Positions 1 through 7,598 of a stretch of 51,674 nt of DNA are shown here, piece after piece; the stretch's first letter is position 1, and each line of letters starts with the position of its first letter. The stretch comes from Paludibacteraceae bacterium (lineage in GTDB: Bacteria > Bacteroidota > Bacteroidia > Bacteroidales > Paludibacteraceae). The position numbers and the translations under genes were made by a program. The stretch is taken from the NCBI GenBank assembly GCA_024401555.1, contig JAKSKV010000023.1, positions 1 to 51,674 of the forward strand. Direction: 5' to 3'. Under the pieces are notes generated by a model. It saw only the letters and a list, made by a program, of their open reading frames with translations, was not told the DNA's origin and made no database searches.

Positions 1-2
1 TC

Positions 3-71
3 ATTTATAAGAATTACGAGGGTAATCATCGTAATTTATTCATTGATGACGAAGGGTATTTTCAAGAGTAA
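3..71 (+). CDS. C-terminal end of an unidentified protein (5' truncated)
   Basis: An open frame enters from the left edge and ends at TAA 69-71, giving 23 codons that finish with NLFIDDEGYFQE. It ends 23 bp before the next start codon in the same direction, so it is probably the tail of an upstream gene in the same accessory cluster. The ending loosely resembles the FIDRNGNYGW stretch in the next protein, so it could be a paralogue. The fragment is too short to assign a function. Confidence 0.5.
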   Translation: MYKNYEGNHRNLFIDDEGYFQE

Positions 72-94
72 TTAAATTTCTAAAATAGACAATC

Positions 95-1036
95 ATGGTA
101 AAAACGATAAATGACCCCGTATTCGGGGAGTTAGAATACAACGAGAATGAAGGTTATTGGAAAAAAAATATTACCATTGACATTTGGGGCGTTAAGGGTT
201 TTAAAATGGATTTAATGGTAAAATGTGGAAGAAATGAAAATATTTTAGAACTTCAGAAAACGGCTTACATTTCTTATCTGTCAAGATTGGATAAAATAGG
301 AAATGATGTCCCGCCAATGTTGATTTCTTATTTCAAAGACCATTATGAAGATATAGAGAGAACCTATAAATTGGACGATGATTTAAGAATTGATGTGGTT
401 GACAGAAAATCTATAATGAAAAGGCTTGGACTTAAATCACTATTTATCGATCGTAATGGTAATTATGGATGGTTGGTTAATTTCATATGGAAAAACTATC
501 CTATTTCCGTCATTTTATCCGATGATAAGATCAGAATTTATGAAGAATGGTCTGTATTGGTAAACAACTACAGCAGAGTTGATGATGAGGTGTTTGGTGA
601 CATGGTCTATGACTTCGGTTGGAATAAATCAATAAAGAAGGATATCAACGGAGAGAAAGGTGTTTGGATTGATGTGACGGCTGCCGCTTATCCGGGGGAG
701 TCCATTACGCAAGAGCAAAGGAAATGCTATTCCGAATATTTGGCAAGAGAGGAAGATTTCTTGACTGAATTGCCCAATGCATTGATGACCTACTATTTGG
801 AAAATTATGAGCAAATAGACGAGTGGTGGGGTGGTGTCCCAACCGAATATAACAGACATAATATCACCAAAGAATCTCTTATGGAGCTAATCGAAATTCA
901 TAAGATTTATTTTAATAGAGATGGTGAGCGTTATGGTTGGTTGTGTGGTTGCGAATGGGATGATGTTCATGGATTAGGAATTACACTTTCTGGAGATGAG
1001 ATTAAGATAGGTTGGGACGAATCATTGTTCGCGTGA
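95..1036 (+). CDS. Tandem DUF6985-like protein
   Basis: This 313-residue protein has no signal peptide or membrane segment and is probably cytoplasmic. It holds two related halves. Each starts with a DPVFGELEY / DEVFGDMVY motif (about residues 7-15 and 163-171), continues with a block ending in a PPMLISYFKDHYE / PNALMTYYLENYE-like helix, and closes with an FIDRNGNYGWL / YFNRDGERYGWL strand. I recognise this as the DUF6985 type, small acidic proteins common in Bacteroidetes and Firmicutes and often next to polymorphic-toxin or immunity genes; that name is recalled, not searched. The biochemical role is unknown. It follows a truncated reading frame by 23 bp, so the two may be co-transcribed. 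An immunity role would be a guess from context. Confidence 0.7.
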   Translation: MVKTINDPVFGELEYNENEGYWKKNITIDIWGVKGFKMDLMVKCGRNENILELQKTAYISYLSRLDKIGNDVPPMLISYFKDHYEDIERTYKLDDDLRIDVVDRKSIMKRLGLKSLFIDRNGNYGWLVNFIWKNYPISVILSDDKIRIYEEWSVLVNNYSRVDDEVFGDMVYDFGWNKSIKKDINGEKGVWIDVTAAAYPGESITQEQRKCYSEYLAREEDFLTELPNALMTYYLENYEQIDEWWGGVPTEYNRHNITKESLMELIEIHKIYFNRDGERYGWLCGCEWDDVHGLGITLSGDEIKIGWDESLFA

Positions 1037-1068
1037 TATTCAAACCTCCTCTATTTCCTCTTTTTTAG

Positions 1069-1076
1069 TATATTTG
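1069..1076 (+). promoter_or_regulatory. -7 element TATATTTG upstream of the toxin-like remnant
   Basis: TATATTTG matches the Bacteroidetes -7 consensus TAnnTTTG and lies 17 bp before the ATG at 1093. No TTTG -33 box is seen at the usual 19-20 bp spacing, so this is a partial promoter match. Confidence 0.4.
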
Positions 1077-1092
1077 CAGAAACTATAATCGT

Positions 1093-1254
1093 ATGATCCT
1101 TCCCATCGTCGATTCATGGATCATTGTGGACAATGGAGTGGAGCTGCGGGAGGTTATAGCGGAGGGGGACACGAACGAATGTAATGTTTATATAAACGAT
1201 AAGTTTCTTGTCGTATCCGACATCCGTAAAAGTTGCAGTATCTGTGTTCGGTAA
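1093..1254 (+). pseudogene. Zeta-toxin-like ATPase, C-terminal remnant
   Basis: A 53-codon frame starts with MILPIVDSWIIVDNG and continues with REVIAEGD. The order D-S-W, then (V/Y)DNG/S, then IAEG is what I recall from the C-terminal end of the zeta-toxin / predicted ABC-type ATPase family (COG4185), whose members are about 190-260 residues. Everything upstream, including the P-loop, is missing, so this looks like a gene that lost its front. A -7 element lies directly before the ATG, so the remnant may still be transcribed. A dispersed palindrome begins 18 bp after the stop. It could instead be a real small protein of unknown function. Confidence 0.4.
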
Positions 1255-1271
1255 CGTTAAACGATGCGCCT

Positions 1272-1296
1272 GTAGGGGCGTATTGCATACGCCCTG
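1272..1296. repeat. Dispersed GC-rich palindrome (copy 1, half element)
   Basis: GTAGGGGCG followed by TATTGCATACGCCC forms an 8-bp perfect inverted repeat (GGGCGTAT / ATACGCCC, 1276-1294) with a 3-nt centre. The same core occurs at 33110, 34359 and 35711. This copy lacks the second palindrome that accompanies the copies at 33 and 34 kb. It behaves like a REP or MITE-type dispersed sequence. Confidence 0.75.
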
Positions 1297-1405
1297 GTGA
1301 TGGGTGCGGTTAGGGTAATGCATGCATCCATTTTATCTTGTCAGGCACCGAGATTGAGGTGACGGTGCAAGATGAGTTGATTGGCTAGTTTTTAAGTGAT
1401 AAAAT

Positions 1406-1669
1406 ATGGGATTTTTGATTTTCCTTTTTGTTTCGGCTATATTGATTGGACGATTCTTGGTTAATTATCGAAAGCCGAGTTGTAAGCAAGATCGTAAAAC
1501 GGTGGTGCCATATTCTGTGATTGGATTAATCATTCTTTTAGGAGAAATGATATATAGCTTTGCCATGACATCAGTTCTTAGTGGAATCCTTTCAATAGTG
1601 CAAATCATATTGTTTTGTTATCTTGCAGTTTTTGTCTATGTGTTTTCAGACTCATTACATATACAGTGA
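1406..1669 (+). CDS. Small membrane protein, unknown function
   Basis: The 87-residue product has three hydrophobic stretches (about residues 2-18, 36-53 and 58-80) with a basic loop after the first (NYRKPSCKQDRK). That fits a small inner-membrane protein with three helices. No family is recognised and no strong promoter is seen. The 3' end is 22 bp before ogt, so it could be co-transcribed with it. It sits in an accessory patch of remnants, so its reality is moderately certain. Confidence 0.5.
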   Translation: MGFLIFLFVSAILIGRFLVNYRKPSCKQDRKTVVPYSVIGLIILLGEMIYSFAMTSVLSGILSIVQIILFCYLAVFVYVFSDSLHIQ

Positions 1670-1691
1670 GAGATATTTATAACAACAAGCT

Positions 1692-2177
1692 ATGCTCTTT
1701 GCTCAAAGATATGATTCTCCGCTCGGAGAGATGTTACTTGCCTGTGATGAGGCGGGATTGGTTGGTGTGTGGTTTGAAGGACAGAGATATTTCCCCGATA
1801 GAGGTGCTTTTCAGTTTGTTTCCCATCCTATTTTGACGCAGACGGTAAAATGGTTGGATGATTATTTCAAAGGCTTAAAACCCGCTTATTTGCCTCCGTT
1901 GCATTTGCGGGGGAGTGACTTCCAGTTAGAGGTCTGGTCGCTTTTGTGTGAGATTCCCTATGGGGAGCAAATTTCCTATTCGGAATTAGGTCGGAAAATA
2001 GCTGCTCAGCGCGGGCTCTCTTCCATGTCCGCCCAAGCGGTGGGCGGTGCGGTCGGTCGTAATCCGATCTCCATTCTGATCCCTTGCCATCGTGTCGTTG
2101 GCGCCAATGGTTCGTTGACGGGCTATGCGGGTGGATTGGAGCGGAAGGAGTGGTTGTTGGCGTGGGAAAATAATTGA
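1692..2177 (+). CDS. ogt: Methylated-DNA--protein-cysteine methyltransferase
   Basis: This 161-residue protein repairs O6-methylguanine and O4-methylthymine by moving the alkyl group irreversibly to its own Cys. The active-site motif IPCHRVVGANGSL lies near residues 128-140, with the nucleophile in PCHR. The preceding FQLEVWSLLCEIPYGEQISYSELGRKIA is the DNA-binding helix-turn-helix of the family, and GYAGGLERKEWLL closes the domain. The length is that of stand-alone Ogt/AdaB enzymes, with no Ada activator domain. It stands alone between an unknown membrane protein and an Rpn gene. Confidence 0.95.
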   Translation: MLFAQRYDSPLGEMLLACDEAGLVGVWFEGQRYFPDRGAFQFVSHPILTQTVKWLDDYFKGLKPAYLPPLHLRGSDFQLEVWSLLCEIPYGEQISYSELGRKIAAQRGLSSMSAQAVGGAVGRNPISILIPCHRVVGANGSLTGYAGGLERKEWLLAWENN

Positions 2178-2192
2178 ATAATCGCTTCCCCT

Positions 2193-2224
2193 ATTGCTTT
2201 ATGTCTATCGTTTGTTTATTTTTG
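2193..2224 (+). promoter_or_regulatory. Probable promoter of the first rpn gene
   Basis: ATTG (2193-2196), a 20-bp spacer, then TATTTTTG (2217-2224) fits the TTTG-N19/20-TAnnTTTG consensus with one mismatch in the -33 box. The start codon is 34 bp further on. Confidence 0.5.
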
Positions 2225-2258
2225 TGCAGTTTAATATATTTTTAATTCTTGTTTTACT

Positions 2259-3332
2259 ATGGCAAATTATATCCGTTTTGACTGGGCGATGAAGCGATTG
2301 CTTCGTAATAAGGCCAATTATGCAGTCTTGGAGGGCTTTATGACCTCTTTGTTGAATAAACCATTCAAGATTCAGCGTTTTCTTGAGAGCGAAAGCAACC
2401 AACTGGATGAAAACGATAAGTTTAACCGGGTGGATATGTTGGTTGAGGACGATAAAGGTGAGCTCTATATCTTCGAGATTCAAAATAATCGAGAGTTGAG
2501 TTACTTTCATCGCATGCTATATGGCGTGTCGAAAACCATTGTTGATTATATGAATTTGGGTGACGAGTATTCTCGTGTGAAGAAGATTTATTCCATCAAT
2601 ATTGTCTATTTTGAACTTGGGCAGGGAAAGGATTATGTTTATCATGGTTATACCACTTTCCAAGGGCTTCACGATGAAACAGATATATTGCAGTTATCCG
2701 CCTTCCAAAAAACAAAATTTCTTGGAGTCGTGGATGATGAGGTGATAAAGCAGTGTGGCGCAGGTGTGATCTTCCCAGAATACTATGTGCTCAGGGTGAA
2801 TGATTTCGATTCCATATCAAAAACACCATTGGATGAGTGGATATCTTTTCTGAAAACAGGAGCTATTGATGAGAGTTTTTCTGCACCTGGGCTGTCCGAG
2901 GCTCGTGAATGTCTCAATTTCAATTCTTTGACCGAAGACGAGAAGCGTTCCTATATCCGTCATCGAGAGAATATCATGTATCAAAAAAGTGTTTTTGACA
3001 CAAGCCATTACGAAGGCCTACAAGAGGGACGCCAAGAAGGTCTGGCGGTGGGAAGAGCCGAGGGCCTGGCGGAAGGTAGGTTAGAAGGTATTGCAGAAGG
3101 ACGAGCAGAAGGACGAGCAGAGGGACGAGCAGAAGGACGAGCAGAGGGACGAGCAGAGGGGCGAGTAGAGGGGCGAGCCGAAGGAATTGCGGAGGGTCTT
3201 GAGGCTGGAAGAGAAGAGGGCTATCGGGAAGCTTCTTTGTCAATGGCCAAGATCCTAAAATCGAAGGGCCATCCTATTTCGGAAATTGCTGCGGTTACAA
3301 ATCTGAGCGAGGATGAAATTGCCCAGTTGTGA
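2259..3332 (+). CDS. Rpn family recombination-promoting nuclease / putative transposase
   Basis: A 357-residue PD-(D/E)XK nuclease of the Rpn (COG5464 / TIGR01784) type. Known family members cut DNA and promote RecA-independent recombination. The nuclease core is in the N-terminal 130 residues: NRVDMLVEDDKGELYIFEIQ supplies the Asp and the E-x-Q active-site residues. A middle region of about 150 residues is typical of the family. Residues about 250-330 are a string of (A/G)EGR-type tetrapeptides coded by a 12-bp tandem DNA repeat, and the C-terminus (KGHPISEIAAVTNLSEDEIAQL) is a small helix-turn-helix-like module. It is flanked by ogt and the pdx operon, with no recognisable inverted repeats. 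A second, diverged member lies at 33262-34209 on the other strand. Confidence 0.85.
   Translation: MANYIRFDWAMKRLLRNKANYAVLEGFMTSLLNKPFKIQRFLESESNQLDENDKFNRVDMLVEDDKGELYIFEIQNNRELSYFHRMLYGVSKTIVDYMNLGDEYSRVKKIYSINIVYFELGQGKDYVYHGYTTFQGLHDETDILQLSAFQKTKFLGVVDDEVIKQCGAGVIFPEYYVLRVNDFDSISKTPLDEWISFLKTGAIDESFSAPGLSEARECLNFNSLTEDEKRSYIRHRENIMYQKSVFDTSHYEGLQEGRQEGLAVGRAEGLAEGRLEGIAEGRAEGRAEGRAEGRAEGRAEGRVEGRAEGIAEGLEAGREEGYREASLSMAKILKSKGHPISEIAAVTNLSEDEIAQL
3093..3176 (+). repeat. 12-bp tandem repeat inside the rpn gene
   Basis: Seven consecutive copies of a 12-bp unit (GCAGAAGGACGA with A/G changes at a few positions) code for Ala-Glu-Gly-Arg. Units 1, 2 and 4 are identical and units 3 and 5 are identical to each other. 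Because the unit is a multiple of three, copy-number changes would lengthen or shorten the protein without a frameshift. Confidence 0.9.
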
Positions 3333-3381
3333 CAGAGATTTTTAGACTACGTTGTTAGAGCGGGTAGATAGAGTCATAAAC

Positions 3382-3412
3382 AAAAAAGGAGTTTCATTTG
3401 AAACTCCTTTTT
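3382..3412. terminator. Bidirectional terminator between rpn and pdxT
   Basis: AAAAAGGAGTTTCA, a 3-nt loop, and TGAAACTCCTTTTT form a perfect stem with A residues on one side and T residues on the other. It lies between two convergent genes (rpn ends at 3332, pdxT at 3436) and can serve both. Confidence 0.85.
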
Positions 3413-3435
3413 GCGTTTAAAAAGATGATGTCGGG

Positions 3436-4005
3436 TTATTCACCCTTTACCATTTTGATGAAATACTCATGAATTCTCCGGTCCTCATTCAGCTCTGGAT
3501 GGAAAGAGATGGCAAGTTGTTTGCCTTGCCTTGCCGCAACGATGTGACCGTCGTGTGAGGAGAGAATCTCCACGTTTTCTTTCGCCTTGGTGATGTATGG
3601 GGCGCGGATAAAGGTCATCGGCACCTCGCCGATCCCCTTGAAATTTTCGTTGACAAAGAAACTACCCAATTGGCGACCATAGGCGTTTCGGAGAACAGTG
3701 ATGTCCATGGTGGCTAAACGGTTACGGGAGTCGTTTTCCACCTCTTTCGCCAAGAGGATCATGCCGGCACATGTGCCAAAAACAGCCAATCCATCGTTGA
3801 TTTCCTTTTGGATGGGTTCCAATAATCCTTCGTCGTTCATAATACGAAGCATGGCTGTGCTTTCACCACCTGGAAGAATCAAACCATCCTTGGGTTGTTG
3901 CCAGTCGCTTAGCTTGCGTATAAGGAAAGATTCGACGCCCAGTGAGTCAAGCATCTTCTGATGCTCCTCAAAAGCTCCCTGTAGGGCTAAAATCGCTATT
4001 CTCAT
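3436..4005 (-). CDS. pdxT: Pyridoxal 5'-phosphate synthase glutaminase subunit
   Basis: PdxT (189 residues) hydrolyses glutamine and passes ammonia to PdxS for PLP synthesis by the DXP-independent route. Class-I glutaminase features are all present: LQGAFEEH at the N-terminus, LPGGEST (about residues 45-51, oxyanion region), the nucleophile Cys in FGTCAGM (about residue 78), and the His-x-Glu pair in FHPELNED near the C-terminus. The length is normal. It follows pdxS by 36 bp on the same strand, so the two are co-transcribed in the order pdxS-pdxT. Confidence 0.97.
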   Translation of the reverse strand: MRIAILALQGAFEEHQKMLDSLGVESFLIRKLSDWQQPKDGLILPGGESTAMLRIMNDEGLLEPIQKEINDGLAVFGTCAGMILLAKEVENDSRNRLATMDITVLRNAYGRQLGSFFVNENFKGIGEVPMTFIRAPYITKAKENVEILSSHDGHIVAARQGKQLAISFHPELNEDRRIHEYFIKMVKGE

Positions 4006-4041
4006 TCTATTCGCTTGTGATATTCGCCTATATTCGGTTTG

Positions 4042-4914
4042 TTATTTACCTCTCTCAGCCATCAACAATTGGATCTCGCTCTCGTTGATACCAACCATCG
4101 CTTCGCCCAAATCTTCGCTCAATTCGGCCAAAATCTTTGGATTGTTGTAGTTGGTAACCGCCTTTACGATGGCTTGCGCACGCTTTACAGGATCGCCGCT
4201 CTTGAAGATACCGCTACCTACGAATACACCTTCAGCACCCAATTGCATCATCAAAGCAGCGTCTGCTGGAGTTGCCACGCCACCTGCGGCGAAGTTCACC
4301 ACTGGCAACTTGCCGTTCTCGTGAACGAATTGTACCAACTCGTAAGGAACGCGGAGTTGCTTAGCTGCCTCGTACATCTCATCTTCGCTCATGGAAACGA
4401 GTCTTCTGATCTCGCTCTGCATCATGCGCATGTGACGAACGGCTTGAATCACGTCACCAGTTCCAGGTTCACCCTTGGTGCGGATCATGGTAGCACCCTC
4501 GTTGATACGACGAAGCGCCTCGCCCAAATCCTTCGCACCGCAAACGAAAGGCACGTTGAACTTTCTCTTGTCGATGTGATATACATCGTCTGCTGGAGAT
4601 AAAACCTCGCTTTCATCGATGTAATCGATCTCGATGGCCTCCAAAATTTGAGCCTCCGCAAAGTGACCGATGCGGCACTTCGCCATTACTGGAATGGATA
4701 CGGCAGCTTGGATACCCTTGATCATCTTTGGATCGCTCATACGGGAAACGCCACCTGCGGCGCGGATGTCTGCTGGGATACGCTCTAATGCCATGACTGC
4801 GCAGGCGCCAGCTGCCTCTGCGATCTTTGCTTGCTCTGGTGTGGTTACATCCATGATAACACCGCCCTTCAACATCTGTGCAAGGTTGCGGTTGAGAATA
4901 GTTCTATCTTCCAT
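4042..4914 (-). CDS. pdxS: Pyridoxal 5'-phosphate synthase lyase subunit
   Basis: PdxS (290 residues) condenses ribose 5-phosphate, glyceraldehyde 3-phosphate and ammonia into PLP. The TIM-barrel family motifs are clear: [20 protein letters not shown] at the start, [14 protein letters not shown] with one catalytic Lys, [10 protein letters not shown], and [30 protein letters not shown]. The length matches the family. It is the first gene of the pdxS-pdxT pair. Its promoter region faces the end of the kinase-AraC gene, 142 bp upstream. Confidence 0.98.
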   Translation of the reverse strand: MEDRTILNRNLAQMLKGGVIMDVTTPEQAKIAEAAGACAVMALERIPADIRAAGGVSRMSDPKMIKGIQAAVSIPVMAKCRIGHFAEAQILEAIEIDYIDESEVLSPADDVYHIDKRKFNVPFVCGAKDLGEALRRINEGATMIRTKGEPGTGDVIQAVRHMRMMQSEIRRLVSMSEDEMYEAAKQLRVPYELVQFVHENGKLPVVNFAAGGVATPADAALMMQLGAEGVFVGSGIFKSGDPVKRAQAIVKAVTNYNNPKILAELSEDLGEAMVGINESEIQLLMAERGK

Positions 4915-4927
4915 TATTTTTAAATTT

Positions 4928-4958
4928 AAAATGTATTACAAATCAACTATGCCGCAAA
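4928..4958 (-). promoter_or_regulatory. pdxST promoter
   Basis: Read on the minus strand: TTTG (4955-4958), a 19-bp spacer, then TACATTTT (4928-4935). This differs from TAnnTTTG only in the last base. The -7 box ends 13 bp from the pdxS ATG, so the leader would be very short. The weak last base suits a promoter that needs an activator, such as the AraC-type protein coded just upstream. Confidence 0.5.
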
Positions 4959-5056
4959 GTTGGATAGATTTCACGGTTTTACAAAACAAGTATTCCGATT
5001 TTGGAAAATATTGGACTTAAAAAGGAAAATTCCCTATGGGTTTGGTAGGGTATTGG

Positions 5057-6145
5057 CTATTTGCTTCTGAATTGACTGGGCGAGCATCCCTCGTGGTGTC
5101 GAAAGAACTTGCAGAACATAGCTTGGGAGGAGAATCCTAATTTGTCTGCGATGGCTTGAATCGGTAGGCGGGAATTCTCCAAAAATTCGATGGATTCGCG
5201 TAAAATATAGCTGTCTATAATCTGTTTCGGGCTTCTTCCTACGCTCCCGTTGCAAACTTGTGAAAGGTAGCGGGTAGTGATGGCGAGTTGGTCTGCGTAG
5301 AAGGCCACGTCGTGGTGTTCTGCGTAGCGTTCTGCGATGATGGACATGAACTGGTTGTAGATATCCGCCGCTCGGTAGCTCTCTTGTGATTTTGAACTGA
5401 CAGCATATACCACTTGGCTATGGATGTAGTCGTGGGCGTTTCGGATGGCGGTTGGAATATCGTCCCCCATAGCTATTCTGGTAGCGATGGCGGAGGAGAT
5501 GGCGGCGCTGACTCCGTGTTTTTTCCAACCTTCCGTATTGTGGGAGGAGAAGAACCTACTTTTCCCCTTGTGGTAAAGTAGTGTGGTGATTCTATCCTCT
5601 GTCTCATTTGTCCCGGTGTTAACGCCGCGGAGCATGACCGATTGCGCTCCGATCTTCACGAATGTTTGCGCCGCTGAAATCATATCATCTTCTGTCTTGA
5701 TGGGACGGTGGAGCATCAGCTCAGCTTCGTTGCATTTAAGGATAAGCAGTGTTGATTCTGGAATCAGGTGTCTTTTGATCGATTCCACCGCACTTTCTGG
5801 GGCTAATATGGTTCCGTTGGAGGCGATGATGCCTGGGTCGCAAATGATTTTGCGGCAGGCGATGATTTCATCTCGTAGAGCCTTGATGCTCTCTGCGTTT
5901 CGTACCAAACCAATCTTGATGGCGTCTGGTTTCGCATTGAGGATGACGTTGCGTACTTGTCGTAGAATGGTCTCTTGCGGAAGGTCTTGGATGATGGTAG
6001 CCGCTCCTTCGTTGGTCACGATGGAGGTGATGGCGGAAAGAGGGTAAGCCCCCAGCTCGGATATGGTCTTGAAGTCCGCCTGGATGCCCGTCGCACCGAA
6101 GCTGTCCGATCCGGTGATGGTGAGTATGGAGGTAAGCGGTTTCAT
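5057..6145 (-). CDS. HMP/pyridoxine kinase-like domain fused to AraC-type regulator
   Basis: A 362-residue two-domain protein. Residues 1-255 have the ribokinase-type fold of ThiD/PdxK: TITGSDSFGATGIQADFKT at the N-terminus and LRGVNTG further on. Residues about 262-362 are a complete AraC DNA-binding domain with two helix-turn-helix units (DVAFYADQLAITTRYLSQV, and IQAIADKLGFSSQAMFCKFF). In active ThiD/PdxK enzymes the anion hole reads GTGC or GTGD just before SAAI. Here the equivalent stretch (about residues 206-209) reads WKKH before GVSAAI, so phosphotransfer is probably lost or altered. It lies directly upstream of pdxST on the same strand. I infer a sensor of a B6 or HMP-like ligand that regulates pdxST. 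Fusions of this kind are known in Bacteroidetes. It is the third gene of a DUF853-dacB-regulator run with 12-13 bp gaps. Confidence 0.85.
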   Translation of the reverse strand: MKPLTSILTITGSDSFGATGIQADFKTISELGAYPLSAITSIVTNEGAATIIQDLPQETILRQVRNVILNAKPDAIKIGLVRNAESIKALRDEIIACRKIICDPGIIASNGTILAPESAVESIKRHLIPESTLLILKCNEAELMLHRPIKTEDDMISAAQTFVKIGAQSVMLRGVNTGTNETEDRITTLLYHKGKSRFFSSHNTEGWKKHGVSAAISSAIATRIAMGDDIPTAIRNAHDYIHSQVVYAVSSKSQESYRAADIYNQFMSIIAERYAEHHDVAFYADQLAITTRYLSQVCNGSVGRSPKQIIDSYILRESIEFLENSRLPIQAIADKLGFSSQAMFCKFFRHHEGCSPSQFRSK

Positions 6146-6158
6146 CCGATGGAATCGA

Positions 6159-7586
6159 CTATTTGTTATCTGCTGCGATCACCTCGTTGATCAAGGTGGC
6201 GATCTGTTTCACCAAAGGTTTTCTAACGCCTGTGAAGTTGGAAACCATGATGCAGAAAGCGTACCATTTGCCATTGGCGTTGATGTAGCCCGCATAGTTT
6301 TGCACACGCTCCATGCTACCGCTCTTCACAAAGGCTTTCCCCTCAAGGGCAGTCCCTTTCATAAAAGAGGCCACTGTGCCGTTTCTTCCGGCGGTTGGAA
6401 GAGTGTAGAGAAACTGCTTTTGATATTTGCTTGAAGTGTGCATATAGGTGAGCACATCGACCATAAATTTCGGTGAAATGGCGTTTTTCATAGATAATCC
6501 GGAACCATCCACCTGAAAGATGCGGTTAGCTTCAAGTCCCTTGCTTGTCCAATATTTAGAGATGACGTTGGCGGATCGCCAGCCTACACAAGGGCCGATT
6601 GTGTCTTGTTGCTTGGAGAGCGTTAAGAAGATGCACTCCGCATAGAGATTGTTACTCTTGTAGTTGGTGACACGTTCGATCTCTTTCAAGGTGTTGGATT
6701 TGTGGATGAACAATGTGTCACGGATGGAGTCTCTTTTATACCATTTGGTGGTTGTGGCCTCCAAAGCCACCTCAATGCCTGCGGCGAGTAGCATATTGCG
6801 CATCGAATCGGCAAGGAAAAGGGCGGGTTCCGGCATCTCTGTCTTGATGTATTGCTTCGAATCCATCGGGAGATTTCCCCTTAGGGTAGGATTCCAAGAG
6901 AAGTCTGTTTTGGTCATCCTCCATGATTTCTCTTTGGGTGCTTGCGTCATCTCGATCTTGGGTTGCATGAGCGAGGTGAATGGCGTGCAATTGGTGCAGC
7001 TAATGCCGGTGGAATCGGAAGAAATTACAATTCCTAACAAATTGTCTTGGATGTTAAGTCCCGAGGGCGTAGGAGAGTAAGAGGAGCCGATGTCCTCCAC
7101 CAACCAGTGGAATGGAGCACCATCCTCCCTGAATACGGTGGCGTCGCCCACAATGTGCCCGGTAATCTGTTTGATGCCCTTTTGTTGCAGGGCGATTAAG
7201 GCCTCGGAAAAGAAATCGCAGGTGACGGGTGCGTGGGCGGATCCAAGTGTAGGGTCTCCTCCTCCTCGGATGTAAAGGTCTCCGTGAAGGATGGAGTCGG
7301 AAATGGTACCGCAATATTCGATGTTCGTCTTGAATCGGAATGTGTCCGTCAACATCTCCATAGCCGATGCCGTGGTGATGATTTTTGTGACGGAAGCTGG
7401 ATTCCTGTCCGTATTTTCTTGGTAGTGGGCCACTACCTTCCCGTTGGTGATATCCTTGACCAAGAAACCCACGCTCGCTTGCGTCAGGTTGTCTGAATTG
7501 ACAAACTCCGTAATAGCGCTGTTTTGCGCCATTGCGGAGTTGATGATGGTAAAGGATAGGATGATGCCTTTGATCGCCTTCCTCAT
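6159..7586 (-). CDS. dacB: D-alanyl-D-alanine carboxypeptidase/endopeptidase (PBP4, peptidase S13)
   Basis: A 475-residue periplasmic enzyme that trims peptidoglycan stem peptides or cross-links. It has a cleavable signal peptide (residues 1-20, ending SAMAQ). The three serine-hydrolase motifs are present: SVTK in NPASVTKI (about residue 64), SNN in YKSNNLYAE, and KSG in FVKSGSME. IRGGGDPTLGS is the family block that follows the first motif. The length is usual for Bacteroidetes PBP4. It lies 12 bp after the DUF853 ATPase and 13 bp before the kinase-AraC gene, so the three probably share a transcript. Confidence 0.95.
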   Translation of the reverse strand: MRKAIKGIILSFTIINSAMAQNSAITEFVNSDNLTQASVGFLVKDITNGKVVAHYQENTDRNPASVTKIITTASAMEMLTDTFRFKTNIEYCGTISDSILHGDLYIRGGGDPTLGSAHAPVTCDFFSEALIALQQKGIKQITGHIVGDATVFREDGAPFHWLVEDIGSSYSPTPSGLNIQDNLLGIVISSDSTGISCTNCTPFTSLMQPKIEMTQAPKEKSWRMTKTDFSWNPTLRGNLPMDSKQYIKTEMPEPALFLADSMRNMLLAAGIEVALEATTTKWYKRDSIRDTLFIHKSNTLKEIERVTNYKSNNLYAECIFLTLSKQQDTIGPCVGWRSANVISKYWTSKGLEANRIFQVDGSGLSMKNAISPKFMVDVLTYMHTSSKYQKQFLYTLPTAGRNGTVASFMKGTALEGKAFVKSGSMERVQNYAGYINANGKWYAFCIMVSNFTGVRKPLVKQIATLINEVIAADNK

Positions 7587-7598
7587 ATTTTTACTCTA

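Noticed and set aside
3093-3176. A CRISPR array at the 12-bp repeats
   Set aside because: The units are contiguous without spacers, only 12 bp long and in frame within a protein gene. No cas gene is in the window.
2974-3243. A Pro/Leu-rich 89-residue frame opposite the rpn repeat
   Set aside because: It is the complement of the 12-bp AEGR repeat and has no independent start signals.
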